From assembly GCF_014651515.1 (NCBI RefSeq), contig NZ_BMXA01000002.1:620001-684000 (forward strand): 64,000 bases of DNA. The letters run 5' to 3'. Origin of the DNA: Arenicella chitinivorans (lineage in GTDB: Bacteria > Pseudomonadota > Gammaproteobacteria > Arenicellales > Arenicellaceae). Position 1 is the stretch's first letter. Each line of letters begins with the position of its first letter. Position numbers and translations under genes: made by a program. The notes below the pieces were generated by a model that saw nothing but the letters and a program-made list of their open reading frames with translations, did no database searches and was not told the DNA's origin. Positions 19,006 through 27,859 of the stretch are shown here, piece by piece.

Positions 19006-19779
19006 TTAGGTTTCCACGAATGCACGTTCGATGACGTATTCACCAATATCTGATCGGATGGTTTCTTTGAAACCCATGCCATCTAGGATTTGGCAAAAGT
19101 CTTTTAACATAGATGGGCTGCCGCACAGCATGAAACGATCGTCAGCAACATTAACTGGTGGTAGACCGACTTTCTCTGCCAAGGCTCCGGAAGTGAGTGC
19201 ATCAGTCAGTCGCCCTTGGGTGTGAAACTCTTCACGCGTTACGGTTGGGTAGTACAGTAACTTGCCTTGTACCATCTCGCCAAAGAATTCGTTCTCCGGC
19301 AGTTCTTGAATGGTTTCCTGATACGCCAGTTCAGACACTTCACGCACGCCGTGTGTCAAAATGACTTTGTCGAACCGCTCGTACACCTCGGGATCTTTGA
19401 TCACACTCATAAAGGGTGCCAAGCCTGTTCCCGTGGCCAGCAGATACAGGTGTTTGCCAGGTTTGAGGTTATCGACCAGCAGTGTGCCAGTGGGTTTAGT
19501 GCTGGTCAGGAGTTTGTCGCCAGGCTTAATTTTTTGCAGGCGCGAGGTCAGTGGGCCATCTTGTACCTTGATGCTGAAGAACTCCATATGCTCTTCGTAA
19601 TTGGCACTGGCGATACTGTATGCGCGCATCAAAGGCTTGCCATCAACTTCAAGACCGATCATGATGAATTGACCATTTAAGAATCGGAAGCCGGGATCAC
19701 GTGTGGTGGTGAAACTGAACAGGGTGTCGTTCCAATGATGTACGGATAAGACTTCTACTTCGCGAATATTTGCTGCCAT
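19006..19779 (-). CDS. fpr: Ferredoxin/flavodoxin--NADP reductase
   Basis: A 257-residue flavoenzyme with the FAD motif RAYSIAS, the NADP-binding GTGLAPF and the C-terminal YVIERAFVET typical of bacterial subclass FPRs (~250-260 residues). It transfers electrons between NADPH and ferredoxin or flavodoxin in the cytosol, often in oxidative stress defence or to supply oxygenases. A purine-rich AGAAAGAGAG precedes the ATG. It is divergent from the moa operon across 359 bp and tail-to-tail with the Lrp-type gene (57 bp). No ferredoxin gene is in the window. Confidence 0.94.
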   Translation of the reverse strand: MAANIREVEVLSVHHWNDTLFSFTTTRDPGFRFLNGQFIMIGLEVDGKPLMRAYSIASANYEEHMEFFSIKVQDGPLTSRLQKIKPGDKLLTSTKPTGTLLVDNLKPGKHLYLLATGTGLAPFMSVIKDPEVYERFDKVILTHGVREVSELAYQETIQELPENEFFGEMVQGKLLYYPTVTREEFHTQGRLTDALTSGALAEKVGLPPVNVADDRFMLCGSPSMLKDFCQILDGMGFKETIRSDIGEYVIERAFVET

Positions 19780-20138
19780 GAAACTCTCTTTCTACTGTTA
19801 CACATGATGTCGATCAGGGGATCGATTTTCAACTGTGGCGACCTCAGCTAAGACAGCCAGAGAGCGCACTCAACAAGCCGCAAAGAGTATAGGCGTGCAT
19901 AGCGTTTGTAAACCAAGCGACTCGATTATTTTAAGAATAGTTTGCTATATACAGGATAATTTTCATTATAAGTGAGAGGCATAATAAATAGATTTTTAAT
20001 AATCTTTAATTAGGCTTGGCGGCGCGAGCGGGTGGGTTGACGGTATCCGTGGTCTCAGCACCGTCCCATTCATTTATTTACTGAATCATCAGAACAGTTT
20101 TATTGTGTCGCTTGCCCCTTTTCAGTAGCATTGCTGCG
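19780..20138. other. Divergent intergenic region, fpr / moaC
   Basis: No gene is seen in these 359 bp. The fpr side has a small dyad TCGATC / GATCGA (19810-19815 and 19820-19825). The middle (about 19920-20010) is strongly A/T-rich and probably holds promoters. Nearer moaC there is a 6-bp arm pair GACGGT / ACCGTC (20039-20044, 20061-20066). I looked for a Moco riboswitch and could not match one. Confidence 0.5.
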
Positions 20139-20639
20139 ATGAACGACTTTTCTCATTTAAATGCTAAGGGCGAAGCGCACATGGTGGATGTCTCTGCCAA
20201 AGCGATCACGACCCGCGAAGCCTTGGCCGAGTCTCGTGTGATGCTGAGTGCTGAGGTTCTGCGGCAAATTCAGTCTGAACAGCTCAGCAAAGGCGATGTG
20301 TATGCGACAGCACGTATTGCGGGCATTATGGCGGCCAAGAAGTGCAGTGACCTGATTCCGTTGTGTCACCCTTTACCATTGAGTAATGTTAGTCTGGATA
20401 TCGAACCGTTTGAAACATCCGTGCGGTGTGGTTTGCTGGTACGCGCACGGTGTCGCACCAGCGGTCAAACTGGCGTCGAAATGGAAGCGCTAACCGCAGC
20501 CTCCGTGGCGGCGCTCACGATCTATGATATGTGCAAAGCGTTAGACAAAGGCATCGTCATTGAGTCCACTCGGCTGCTGGAAAAGCGGGGCGGTAAATCC
20601 GGTGACTGGTTTGCAAATGAGGTTGAGTCGAATGATTAA
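20139..20639 (+). CDS. moaC: Cyclic pyranopterin monophosphate synthase
   Basis: A 166-residue protein (E. coli MoaC has 161). The ATG at 20139 gives [21 protein letters not shown], the normal family N-terminus; the longer TTG-initiated frame at 20103 adds unrelated residues. It has the conserved [18 protein letters not shown] and [23 protein letters not shown] segments. It completes conversion of the MoaA product to cyclic pyranopterin monophosphate, the first stage of molybdenum cofactor synthesis. It is first in an operon with overlapping genes moaC-D-E-B-moeA-moaA. No clear ribosome site was seen. Confidence 0.96.
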   Translation: MNDFSHLNAKGEAHMVDVSAKAITTREALAESRVMLSAEVLRQIQSEQLSKGDVYATARIAGIMAAKKCSDLIPLCHPLPLSNVSLDIEPFETSVRCGLLVRARCRTSGQTGVEMEALTAASVAALTIYDMCKALDKGIVIESTRLLEKRGGKSGDWFANEVESND

Positions 20640-20883
20640 AGTCAGACTGTTTGCGCATCTGCGCGAGTTGGCGGGCACCGATACGCTGGAAATACCGATT
20701 GGCGTAATGCGGACCACAGGTGACCTGCTGGACGGGCTGACCCCGTATGCGCCATCGGCCTTAATTGAGGCGTTGGACGATCAGAGTGCGATGATTTCAG
20801 TCGATCAGCGTTATGCTGGCTGGGAGGCACCATTACACGATGGTGCGGAAGTGGGGATTCTGCCTCCGGTGTCGGGTGGCTAA
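20632..20883 (+). CDS. moaD: Molybdopterin synthase small subunit
   Basis: An 83-residue ubiquitin-like protein (E. coli MoaD has 81). The ATG at 20632 overlaps the moaC stop by 8 bases and gives [15 protein letters not shown]. It ends in LPPVSGG; the C-terminal Gly-Gly is adenylated by MoeB and then carries the thiocarboxylate sulfur used to make molybdopterin. No moeB is in the window, so activation must come from elsewhere. Confidence 0.95.
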   Translation: MIKVRLFAHLRELAGTDTLEIPIGVMRTTGDLLDGLTPYAPSALIEALDDQSAMISVDQRYAGWEAPLHDGAEVGILPPVSGG

Positions 20884-20885
20884 GT

Positions 20886-21380
20886 ATGTTTGAAATCGTC
20901 GATTCGCCTTTTGAGCCTGAACCGTATTATCAGAAAGTAAGGGTTGCTGCACCGCACGCGGGGGCATTAGTGATGTTCACCGGGCTGGTGCGTGATCTGT
21001 ATCAAGTGGGGGACGATGCACAGATAACGCATTTAGAGCTCGAGCACTATCCGGGGATGACTGAGTCCATCTGTGAGTCGATTATTACCGAAGCCATGCG
21101 TCGTTTCGAAATCGATCATGCACACGTGGTGCACCGAGTGGGAAAAATTCTGGCGAACGAACACATTGTGCTGGTACTGGTGGCAGCCAGTCATCGACGT
21201 GCGGCGTTTGACGCGGCGCAGTATATTATGGATTTCTTAAAAACCGATGCGCCGTTTTGGAAAAAGGAAGTCGGTGCACGCGGGACACACTGGCTTGGCT
21301 TGAAGCGTAAAGATCAGCAAGCCGCGCAGCGCTGGCAGAACTTATCGACTAACCATGACTCCTCCCATGACAAGCAGTAA
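20886..21380 (+). CDS. moaE: Molybdopterin synthase catalytic subunit
   Basis: A 164-residue protein (E. coli 150) with HAGALVMFTGLVRD, LELEHYPGMTE, VVHRVGKI, SHRRAAFDAAQYIMDFLKTDAPFWKKE as its conserved blocks, including the active-site Lys residues of the last block. With MoaD it forms the heterotetramer that inserts two sulfurs into cyclic pyranopterin monophosphate. It starts 2 bp after moaD. Its C-terminus overlaps the start of moaB. Confidence 0.95.
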   Translation: MFEIVDSPFEPEPYYQKVRVAAPHAGALVMFTGLVRDLYQVGDDAQITHLELEHYPGMTESICESIITEAMRRFEIDHAHVVHRVGKILANEHIVLVLVAASHRRAAFDAAQYIMDFLKTDAPFWKKEVGARGTHWLGLKRKDQQAAQRWQNLSTNHDSSHDKQ

Positions 21381-21882
21381 ACCTTTTATTCCATTGTCGG
21401 TTGCGGTACTGACCGTTTCGGATACGCGTGATCTGAATAGCGATACATCTGGTCAGTACTTGGTCGAACAACTCGGCGAGGCGGGCCATCAATTAGCTCA
21501 CCGTGTCTTGGTGAAGGACGACATTTATCAAATGCGCGCGGTAGTGTCGGCCTGGATTGCGGATCCGGCAGTCCATGCGATCATCACCACTGGCGGCACT
21601 GGGTTTACTGGGCGAGACAGTACACCTGAGGCACTGACGCCATTGTTCGACAAGCAAATCGATGGTTTTGGCGAGCTGTTTCGGCACCTCTCGCTCGCCG
21701 ATATTGGTACGTCCACTGTGCAGTCGCGCGCGGTTGGCGGTATGGCTAACCAAACGGTTGTGTTCTGTCTACCCGGCTCGACCGGTGCCTGTCGCACCGC
21801 TTGGGAAGGGATTTTGCGTGAACAGCTCGACAGCCGATTCAAGCCCTGCAATTTCGTGTCGCACACACGCGCGGGAAAATGA
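21355..21882 (+). CDS. moaB: MoaB/Mog-family molybdopterin adenylyltransferase-like protein
   Basis: A 175-residue protein overlapping the moaE end by 26 bases. A second in-frame ATG at 21367 (171 residues) is equally plausible since neither has a good ribosome site. It has AVLTVSDTRDLNSDTSG, IITTGGTGFTGRDSTPEAL and CLPGSTGACRTAW, the MoCF fold signature. Mog adenylylates molybdopterin before molybdenum insertion; MoaB is its paralogue, inactive in E. coli but active in other bacteria. As the only such gene in this cluster it probably does the adenylylation here. Confidence 0.92.
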   Translation: MTPPMTSSKPFIPLSVAVLTVSDTRDLNSDTSGQYLVEQLGEAGHQLAHRVLVKDDIYQMRAVVSAWIADPAVHAIITTGGTGFTGRDSTPEALTPLFDKQIDGFGELFRHLSLADIGTSTVQSRAVGGMANQTVVFCLPGSTGACRTAWEGILREQLDSRFKPCNFVSHTRAGK

Positions 21883-23078
21883 TTACCGTCGCCGAGGTTC
21901 AAGCCTTAATCCAACAGCGGATCACGCCTCTGACGGCCCGAGAGTCGGTGCCGCTTGGCCAGGCGCTAGGACTGGTGTGCGCAAGCAATATTGTTTCAGA
22001 AATCGATATTCCGCCGCATGCCAACAGTGCGATGGACGGTTTTGCCGTGGCCGCGGCCGATTTGGCAACGCAGTCCACATTGGCGGTATCACAACGAATT
22101 CCGGCTGGCGTTGCGCCGGCACCGCTTGTTCGCGGCACTGCCGCCCGTATCTTTACCGGTGGCGAGATTCCGGCTGGCGCGGATGCGGTGGTGATTCAAG
22201 AAAACTGTGACTACGATGAAGAACGGGTAACGGTACTTCAGTCGGTGAGTCCGGGCGCGAATATCCGTCCACAAGGGCAGGATATTGCGCAAGGTGCCAT
22301 TGTGGTGACACAAGGCAAACGCCTGAACGCGATCGACCTGAGTTTGTTGGCGTCGGTTGGGCGTGCGGAGCTGGACGTTTTTCGTCCACTACGCGTGGCT
22401 ATTTTGTCGACCGGGGATGAGTTGGTCGACCCGGGGCAACCTTTGAAACCGGGGCAAATCTACAATTCGAATCGCGTATTGCTCGCTTGCTTGTGCCGGC
22501 AAATGGGCTATCAGGTGATCGAGACGCGCTGCGTCGCGGATACCCTGGCGCACACCACCAGCGCGTTACTGGATGCTGCGGCATCGGCCGATGTCATTTT
22601 GAGCAGCGGCGGTGTGTCGGTTGGTGAAGAAGATCATGTGCGCCCGGCGGTGGAAGCCACTGGGGAGCTTGAGCTTTGGAAAGTGCAAATGAAACCCGGC
22701 AAGCCGGTGGCGTTTGGCCGGGTTGCCGATACGCCGTTTTTAGGCCTGCCGGGCAACCCCGTGTCGGCGTTTGTGGTTTTTCAGTTGTTGGCCACGGTGC
22801 TTTTGCGCGCGCGGCAAGGGCAAACATCAACCTCGTTGGTTGCCATGAAGGTGGTGGCAGATTTCAGTCGGCCAGTCACCACGCGAGAAGATTATTTACG
22901 AGTGCAATTGGTCTCGACCGCGAACGGGCAAACGGTTGCTCGCCCGTTCGCTAACATGAGCAGCGGCGTGATGTCGTCGCTGTCCTGGGCCGACGGTTTG
23001 GTGCGACAGCCAATTGATCAAGCCATTAACGTTGGAGACACGGTGGACTTTTTGCCGATCCGCGAGGCCATGTTATGA
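21879..23078 (+). CDS. moeA: Molybdopterin molybdenumtransferase
   Basis: A 399-residue protein (E. coli 411) overlapping moaB by four bases (ATGA). It has the four-domain MoeA plan with PPHANSAMDGFAV, RIFTGGEIPAGADAVVIQE, LSTGDELVDPG, LSSGGVSVGEEDHV and GLPGNPVSAFV. It inserts molybdate into adenylylated molybdopterin to give Moco. The overlap with both neighbours indicates translational coupling in the moa operon. Confidence 0.96.
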   Translation: MITVAEVQALIQQRITPLTARESVPLGQALGLVCASNIVSEIDIPPHANSAMDGFAVAAADLATQSTLAVSQRIPAGVAPAPLVRGTAARIFTGGEIPAGADAVVIQENCDYDEERVTVLQSVSPGANIRPQGQDIAQGAIVVTQGKRLNAIDLSLLASVGRAELDVFRPLRVAILSTGDELVDPGQPLKPGQIYNSNRVLLACLCRQMGYQVIETRCVADTLAHTTSALLDAAASADVILSSGGVSVGEEDHVRPAVEATGELELWKVQMKPGKPVAFGRVADTPFLGLPGNPVSAFVVFQLLATVLLRARQGQTSTSLVAMKVVADFSRPVTTREDYLRVQLVSTANGQTVARPFANMSSGVMSSLSWADGLVRQPIDQAINVGDTVDFLPIREAML

Positions 23079-24061
23079 GTCATGGGCTAGTCGACAGTTT
23101 TGGTCGTACCGTGCGCTATTTGCGACTGTCGGTGACGGATCGGTGCAATCTACGCTGCACCTACTGCATGGCTGAAGACATGACCTTCTTGCCTAAATCC
23201 AAGGTGCTGAGTCTGGAGGAAATGACCCGTGTAGCGGAAGCGTTCGTGGCCTTGGGTGTGCAGAAAATTCGTTTAACTGGAGGTGAGCCTCTGGTGCGTA
23301 ATGGCGTGGTGCAACTGGCGTCGAACATCGCCAAGTTGACAGGCTTACGCGAGTTGGTGATGACCACCAATGGCGTTCTGTTGGGACAACATGCCGCCGA
23401 TCTACGGGCTGCCGGTGTCGCACGTTTGAATATCAGCATTGACAGTTTGCGGCCTGAGCGATTCTCGAGCTTAACGCGATTTGGGCGCCTGGATGACGTA
23501 CTCGCTGGCATTGAGGCAGCCAAGCTGGCGGGATTCGAGCGCATCAAACTGAACGTGGTGGTGCTCAATGGTGTCAATGATGATGAGGTTCTGTCGCTCA
23601 CAGACTATGCGGTACGCAATGAGTTGGATATCGCCTTTATTGAGGAGATGCCCCTAGGACGGATCAGCAGTGCGCAACGACTCTCTACGGCCTTAGACAA
23701 TCAGTCGGTCCAGCAACAGCTGGCAGCGGTGTATGCCTTACAGCCAAGTTCAAAGCATGACCCCAATGCCGGGCCGGCGCGTAACTTTCAGCTCGCCAAT
23801 ACGCGTACTCATGTTGGGTTTATTTCACCTATGACCAACAACTTCTGCGCGTCCTGCAACCGAGTGCGCATCACCGCCGAAGGGCAATTGTTATTGTGTC
23901 TTGGCAACGAACATTCTTTGGATTTGCGCGCCATCCTGCGCGATAATCCCGACGCGCTCGAAGCCTCGATCATTGACGCCATGCAGCGTAAACCTGAACG
24001 ACATGAGTTTGATCCCAAGGACATCACCATAATGCGACACATGAGCGCGACCGGCGGCTGA
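23075..24061 (+). CDS. moaA: GTP 3',8-cyclase (radical SAM)
   Basis: A 328-residue radical SAM protein overlapping moeA by four bases (ATGA). The N-terminal cluster motif is C24-x3-C28-x2-C31 in DRCNLRCTYC; TGGEPLVR is the SAM-contact GGE motif. The second [4Fe-4S] cluster motif near the C-terminus is in FCASCNRVRIT with a third Cys in LLLC. It ends in Gly-Gly, needed for activity. It catalyses the first step of molybdenum cofactor synthesis. It is last of the moa genes here although it acts first. Confidence 0.97.
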   Translation: MSHGLVDSFGRTVRYLRLSVTDRCNLRCTYCMAEDMTFLPKSKVLSLEEMTRVAEAFVALGVQKIRLTGGEPLVRNGVVQLASNIAKLTGLRELVMTTNGVLLGQHAADLRAAGVARLNISIDSLRPERFSSLTRFGRLDDVLAGIEAAKLAGFERIKLNVVVLNGVNDDEVLSLTDYAVRNELDIAFIEEMPLGRISSAQRLSTALDNQSVQQQLAAVYALQPSSKHDPNAGPARNFQLANTRTHVGFISPMTNNFCASCNRVRITAEGQLLLCLGNEHSLDLRAILRDNPDALEASIIDAMQRKPERHEFDPKDITIMRHMSATGG

Positions 24062-24062
24062 C

Positions 24063-25166
24063 ATGATCCCGGTTGTTAACGACAAATATAAATACATTCT
24101 GCTGTATTCAGCCAAATCGGGGTGTACCTCATTGCGCATGTTGTACTTGGATGTGCATCACGACGAGTTAAGTGAGGCACAGCGCGCACAGCTCGACGAC
24201 TATCATAATCTGCATGAGGTTCAGCCCTACGTCGACGGCAAGGACTACAGTGAGTACTTTACGTATACGATTACGCGCAATCCTTACCTGCGTATCGTGA
24301 GCGCGTATCTTGACCAGTATGTCTACGCCAAAAACAGCGGTATGCAACGCATGTTGGGGGAGTTTCCACCTGCATCCGGGTTGCCGGATAATTTTATCGA
24401 GTTCCTGGAATACTTGAGCACCGTGCCAGAAGGGCACCGCGATGAGCATGTCCAGAGTCAGTCGCACTTTGGGTTTGCCGGCACCATCGTGACCACAAAA
24501 AATCGACGTTACAAGTGGCTGGGTCAAAAGCCAGATTACGCATTCGGAGTCCAGTACTACGGCGATATTGGTGACTTTAAAAAACACACCAAACGCGTGT
24601 TTAAGCGGGTGTTCAAGCGCGACAAGGCCAAGCTGGCTGAAGCGTTGGCGCATCTGGAAAATTCCGTCAAACACAATTCCTCATTTTATGGGGAGGAAGA
24701 TTACGCCGATGCCGCGTTGCTGAGCGTGGCGGAATTGGGTGAGCTGGTTTTTGCGCCCAAACCACAGGACTTTTATCGGAACACGCGGGCGCGCGAACTT
24801 GTGCAGCAAATTTACGCGCAGGATTTCAAGCTGTTCGGCTATGACCCAGAAGCGGTACCCAATCGATCAGCATCCCGCGAGATAGCCGCGATTCCAGATG
24901 ACCTGGATTGGCAAATGTATCGACGCTTGAACCCAGACTTAACGCCGGATGTGTTCTACAACGAGCGTTTGGTTATGCGCCATTACTTAGAGTTTGGGCG
25001 ATTAGAGAAACCAGCGCGCCCTTACAAACTGGAAGCACCAGCTGGATTTGACTGGCAGCGGTACCTAACTCTGCATGACGACCTAACCGCGGCCGGAATT
25101 GCGACCGAGCAAGCAGCGATCGAGCATTATTTAAGTTACGGAATTCGAGAGAATCGGGAGATTTAG
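24063..25166 (+). CDS. Sulfotransferase-like protein with C-terminal tandem repeats
   Basis: A 367-residue protein starting one base after the moaA stop (TGACATG). The N-terminal part resembles the sulfotransferase family 2 fold: [11 protein letters not shown] (residues 15-25) fits the 5'-phosphosulfate-binding loop of PAPS enzymes, and [16 protein letters not shown] (71-86) fits the 3'-phosphate site. Residues ~281-367 hold two related units, each with an aromatic D-W-x-x-Y start, a central D-L and an end H-Y-L-x-(F/Y)-G ([13 protein letters not shown] ... [19 protein letters not shown] ... HYLSYG). Similar units occur at the ends of some surface-polysaccharide enzymes. It would sulfate a carbohydrate or lipid; acceptor unknown. 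The link with Moco genes may be transcriptional only. Confidence 0.78.
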   Translation: MIPVVNDKYKYILLYSAKSGCTSLRMLYLDVHHDELSEAQRAQLDDYHNLHEVQPYVDGKDYSEYFTYTITRNPYLRIVSAYLDQYVYAKNSGMQRMLGEFPPASGLPDNFIEFLEYLSTVPEGHRDEHVQSQSHFGFAGTIVTTKNRRYKWLGQKPDYAFGVQYYGDIGDFKKHTKRVFKRVFKRDKAKLAEALAHLENSVKHNSSFYGEEDYADAALLSVAELGELVFAPKPQDFYRNTRARELVQQIYAQDFKLFGYDPEAVPNRSASREIAAIPDDLDWQMYRRLNPDLTPDVFYNERLVMRHYLEFGRLEKPARPYKLEAPAGFDWQRYLTLHDDLTAAGIATEQAAIEHYLSYGIRENREI

Positions 25167-25167
25167 A

Positions 25168-25644
25168 GTGACAGTATACGATTTCAAAGCAAGTAATATC
25201 CGGGGTGAGGAAATTAGCCTGGCGGATTTTGAAGGCAAAGTGTTATTAATTGTGAATACGGCGAGTAAGTGTGGATTCACGCCGCAGTTTGAGGGGCTCG
25301 AAACCTTGTACAAAGATCTCGAGCCGAAGGGCTTGATGGTATTGGGCTTTCCCTGCAATCAGTTTGGCTCACAAGACCCGGGTGATAACGGTGAAATTCA
25401 GGAGTTCTGTCAACTTAACTACGGTGTGTCATTCCCCATGTTCTCCAAGATTGACGTGAACGGCAAGGATACGCATCCGCTGTTTACCTATTTGAAGAAG
25501 GAAGCGCGCGGCGTACTTGGTTCTGAATCAATCAAGTGGAACTTCACCAAGTTTCTGGTTGATCGTGATGGTAATGTGGTCAAACGTTATGCCTCAACCG
25601 ACAAGCCAAGCGCGATCCGCGATGATATTGAAAAGCTCCTGTAA
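25168..25644 (+). CDS. Glutathione peroxidase family thiol peroxidase
   Basis: A 158-residue protein starting at GTG, one base after the previous stop, with CGGGAG as ribosome site. The peroxidatic Cys is in [12 protein letters not shown] (Cys, not selenocysteine), with Gln in [10 protein letters not shown] and Trp in KWNFTKFL completing the catalytic set. A further Cys in [13 protein letters not shown] matches the resolving Cys of thioredoxin-dependent members such as yeast Gpx3, so the reductant is probably thioredoxin. It detoxifies H2O2 or lipid hydroperoxides in the cytosol. The tight spacing suggests read-through from the moa operon. Confidence 0.93.
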   Translation: MTVYDFKASNIRGEEISLADFEGKVLLIVNTASKCGFTPQFEGLETLYKDLEPKGLMVLGFPCNQFGSQDPGDNGEIQEFCQLNYGVSFPMFSKIDVNGKDTHPLFTYLKKEARGVLGSESIKWNFTKFLVDRDGNVVKRYASTDKPSAIRDDIEKLL

Positions 25645-25655
25645 GAGACACATTT

Positions 25656-26903
25656 ATGATCAGCACCATTGAAATCGCTGCTCTGCTAATCAGTATCGCG
25701 GCGCTGTTTGCTTACCTGAACGATCGGTTTGTTGGATTGCCAACGACGATCGGCGTCATGGTGATTGCCTTACTGGTGTCAGTGCTGGCGGTGGTGTTGA
25801 ATCTGTTTGGGCTGGGTGATTATCATACTGATGCCAAAGTCCTGCTTGAACGCATTGATTTCAATGAGACGCTGCTGGAGGGCATGTTGAGCTTTTTGCT
25901 GTTTGCCGGTGCCTTACACGTCAATTTAAATGATCTGCGTCGTCAAACCTGGGTTATCGCGTCTTTGGCCACGGTGGGGGTTTGTCTGTCGACCTTCCTG
26001 GTCGGTACTGCCACCTACTATTTATTAGGATGGTGTGGCCTACCATTGCCGTACTTATATTGCCTGCTGTTCGGGGCGTTGATCTCACCAACCGACCCAA
26101 TTGCGGTGATGGCGACGGTCAAACGGTTGGGTGTGAGCAAAGAGTTGGAAACCACGATTGCCGGTGAGTCCTTGTTCAATGATGGGGTTGGCGTCGTCGT
26201 GTTTATGGTGTTGCTGATGTTGTTGCAACAACCTGACAATATCACGGCCGCCAACGTGGCATTGATTTTTGCGGAAGAAGCCGTCGGCGGCATCGTGTTT
26301 GGCATGGTGCTCGGTGGCTTGGGGTTCTATTTGTTAAACACCATCGACAACTACAAAGTCGAAGTCTTGATTACTCTGGCCTTGGTGATGGGGGGCTACG
26401 CACTGGCGATGGCCTTACATACCTCGGGGCCAATTGCGGTGGTGGTGGCCGGCCTGTTGACCGGCAACGTGATGCGCAAACACGCGATGTCGGATCGTAC
26501 GCGAGAGAGTGTGGACGATTTTTGGGAGCTGATTGACGAAATCCTCAATGTGATTCTGTTCGCATTAATCGGCTTGGAGATGCTGATCATGCCGTTTGAT
26601 GCGCAATGGGCCATGGCCGCTGTACCGATGATTGCTTTGGTGGTCTTGGTGCGTGTAGTGAGTGTGGGACTGCCGATTCAGGTCATACGTTTAAAGCGCG
26701 AGTTGGCACCGCACTTAGTTAAGATTTTGGTCTGGGGAGGCTTGCGTGGTGGGATTTCGGTCGCGCTTGCGTTGAGTTTGCCTGCGGGGCCTGCGCGCGA
26801 CTTAATCTTGTTTCTGACCTATATCGTGGTGGTCTTCTCCATCATAGTTCAAGGTCTCACACTTGGGCCGCTGATTCAGCGTCTGACCAGCCCTAAACAG
26901 TAA
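25656..26903 (+). CDS. Na+/H+ antiporter, CPA1 family
   Basis: A 415-residue inner-membrane protein with about 12 hydrophobic segments. It carries ALISPTDPIAVMA and GESLFNDGVGVVVF, the Asn-Asp motif of CPA1 exchangers, and a late WGGLRGGISVALAL segment with the conserved Arg. It exchanges cytoplasmic Na+ (or K+) for protons. It starts 11 bp after the peroxidase and may belong to the same transcript. It lacks the long C-terminal cytosolic domain of NhaP2-type proteins. Confidence 0.93.
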   Translation: MISTIEIAALLISIAALFAYLNDRFVGLPTTIGVMVIALLVSVLAVVLNLFGLGDYHTDAKVLLERIDFNETLLEGMLSFLLFAGALHVNLNDLRRQTWVIASLATVGVCLSTFLVGTATYYLLGWCGLPLPYLYCLLFGALISPTDPIAVMATVKRLGVSKELETTIAGESLFNDGVGVVVFMVLLMLLQQPDNITAANVALIFAEEAVGGIVFGMVLGGLGFYLLNTIDNYKVEVLITLALVMGGYALAMALHTSGPIAVVVAGLLTGNVMRKHAMSDRTRESVDDFWELIDEILNVILFALIGLEMLIMPFDAQWAMAAVPMIALVVLVRVVSVGLPIQVIRLKRELAPHLVKILVWGGLRGGISVALALSLPAGPARDLILFLTYIVVVFSIIVQGLTLGPLIQRLTSPKQ

Positions 26904-26920
26904 GCGCGGTACCGCGTTGT

Positions 26921-27142
26921 TTAAGCGTTTGCGCGCGGAGCTGGTCGCCAACCGAGCAAGTAAGCCGGCAACAAGAGTATCGATTTAAACAGTGTAAATA
27001 CTGCGCTTAATGTGATGCCGATTAAGCGCAGCGGTAGGGAAATAAGCCAAACAATAGGCCATAGGATCAAAACGGCAATGGCCAGCGGCCAACTCAGCGC
27101 CAGCAAAATCATCCACAGCAATAGCGAAACCAGTATCGACAT
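26921..27142 (-). CDS. Small hydrophobic membrane protein, unknown function
   Basis: A 73-residue protein from the ATG at 27142 (a TTG at 27169 would add nine residues; neither has a clear ribosome site). It is almost wholly hydrophobic, with two or three membrane segments (MSILVSLLLWMILLALSWP, then AVLILWPIVWLISLP and LLLPAYLLGW), and a short basic tail. It fits between the convergent antiporter (17 bp) and azoR. I do not recognise a family. The reading frame's consistent hydrophobicity supports a real gene. Confidence 0.6.
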   Translation of the reverse strand: MSILVSLLLWMILLALSWPLAIAVLILWPIVWLISLPLRLIGITLSAVFTLFKSILLLPAYLLGWRPAPRANA

Positions 27143-27189
27143 GCTTTGAATATAGGACGGTTTTGACAAATTACAATCACAATTTTCTA

Positions 27190-27215
27190 GTGGAGTCTGG
27201 AATATAAGACCCCAC
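27190..27215 (-). terminator. Hairpin downstream of azoR
   Basis: A 9-bp stem (27190-27198 with 27207-27215) that is fully paired on the minus strand through one G-U pair. It lies 16 bp past the azoR stop codon on that strand. It has no following U-run, so termination efficiency is uncertain. Confidence 0.4.
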
Positions 27216-27231
27216 CAGCATAATACCTCGG

Positions 27232-27819
27232 CTAGGCCGCGATCGTTTCTGTATGGTTTACTAGGTCAGCAGCAATCGCGTCGAAGTCGCGTTCAAGATC
27301 GCTGACCGTCAGTACGCGGGTGTCACTGATTCCCATAAAGGCGAGATAGTGTCTTAACCACGGTGTGAGAAAGTCGATTTCGCTCCCAATGGGTGTGCCA
27401 CCGGAGTTCACCACCACGATCGCTTGTTTGTTGCTCAACAAACCACGTGGCCCAGTCTCCGTGTATTCGAAGGTGACTTTGGCGCGCGCCGCCAGATCAC
27501 ACCAGGCCTTAAAGGCCGCTGGTGCGGAAAAATTGTAGATCGGGACACCGATGACGAGTAGGTCGGCTTGCAGTAATTCCTGGGTGATGGCATCGGACTC
27601 CCGAATTGCCTCAAGGTGCGCTGCACTGCGGTCGCTTTCTGGTGTGAAGTAGGCCTCGACCATTGATTCATTGAGTAATGGCAGTTCCGCGCCCGCGTTG
27701 CGGCGTGTTACTTTGACGCCATCACTGCCAGACAATGCATCGACGATGCGTTTGCTGAAATTACGGGTGGTCGAGCTGCTGCCGCGTGCGCTGGCGTCGA
27801 TATGGAGAATGTGTTTCAT
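27232..27819 (-). CDS. azoR: FMN-dependent NADH:quinone/azo reductase
   Basis: A 195-residue flavodoxin-like protein starting at MKHILHIDASARGSSS; the frame upstream of 27819 is open but atypical. CAGGAA lies upstream. Conserved parts are the phosphate loop SARGSSSTTRNFSKR, GVPIYNFSAPAAFKAW and GGTPIGSEIDFLTPWLRHYLAFMG. Members reduce quinones and azo compounds using NADH and FMN. It is last in the doxX-pirin-azoR operon, opposite a LysR gene, a common arrangement for quinone or electrophile stress. Confidence 0.93.
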   Translation of the reverse strand: MKHILHIDASARGSSSTTRNFSKRIVDALSGSDGVKVTRRNAGAELPLLNESMVEAYFTPESDRSAAHLEAIRESDAITQELLQADLLVIGVPIYNFSAPAAFKAWCDLAARAKVTFEYTETGPRGLLSNKQAIVVVNSGGTPIGSEIDFLTPWLRHYLAFMGISDTRVLTVSDLERDFDAIAADLVNHTETIAA

Positions 27820-27859
27820 GGTGTTGTTCCTGTCGGTTATGCGATGTCCCGGCATAGGT

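Noticed and set aside
19780-20138. Possible Moco riboswitch ahead of moaC
   Set aside because: Short inverted repeats exist, but I could not align the conserved Moco RNA elements; a covariance-model search would decide.
21662-22210. 182-residue frame across moaB and moeA
   Set aside because: It runs out of frame through two overlapping Moco genes and resembles no protein family.
24168-24674. 168-residue minus-strand frame in the sulfotransferase-like gene
   Set aside because: No start signal or motif; the plus-strand frame has clear PAPS-site motifs.
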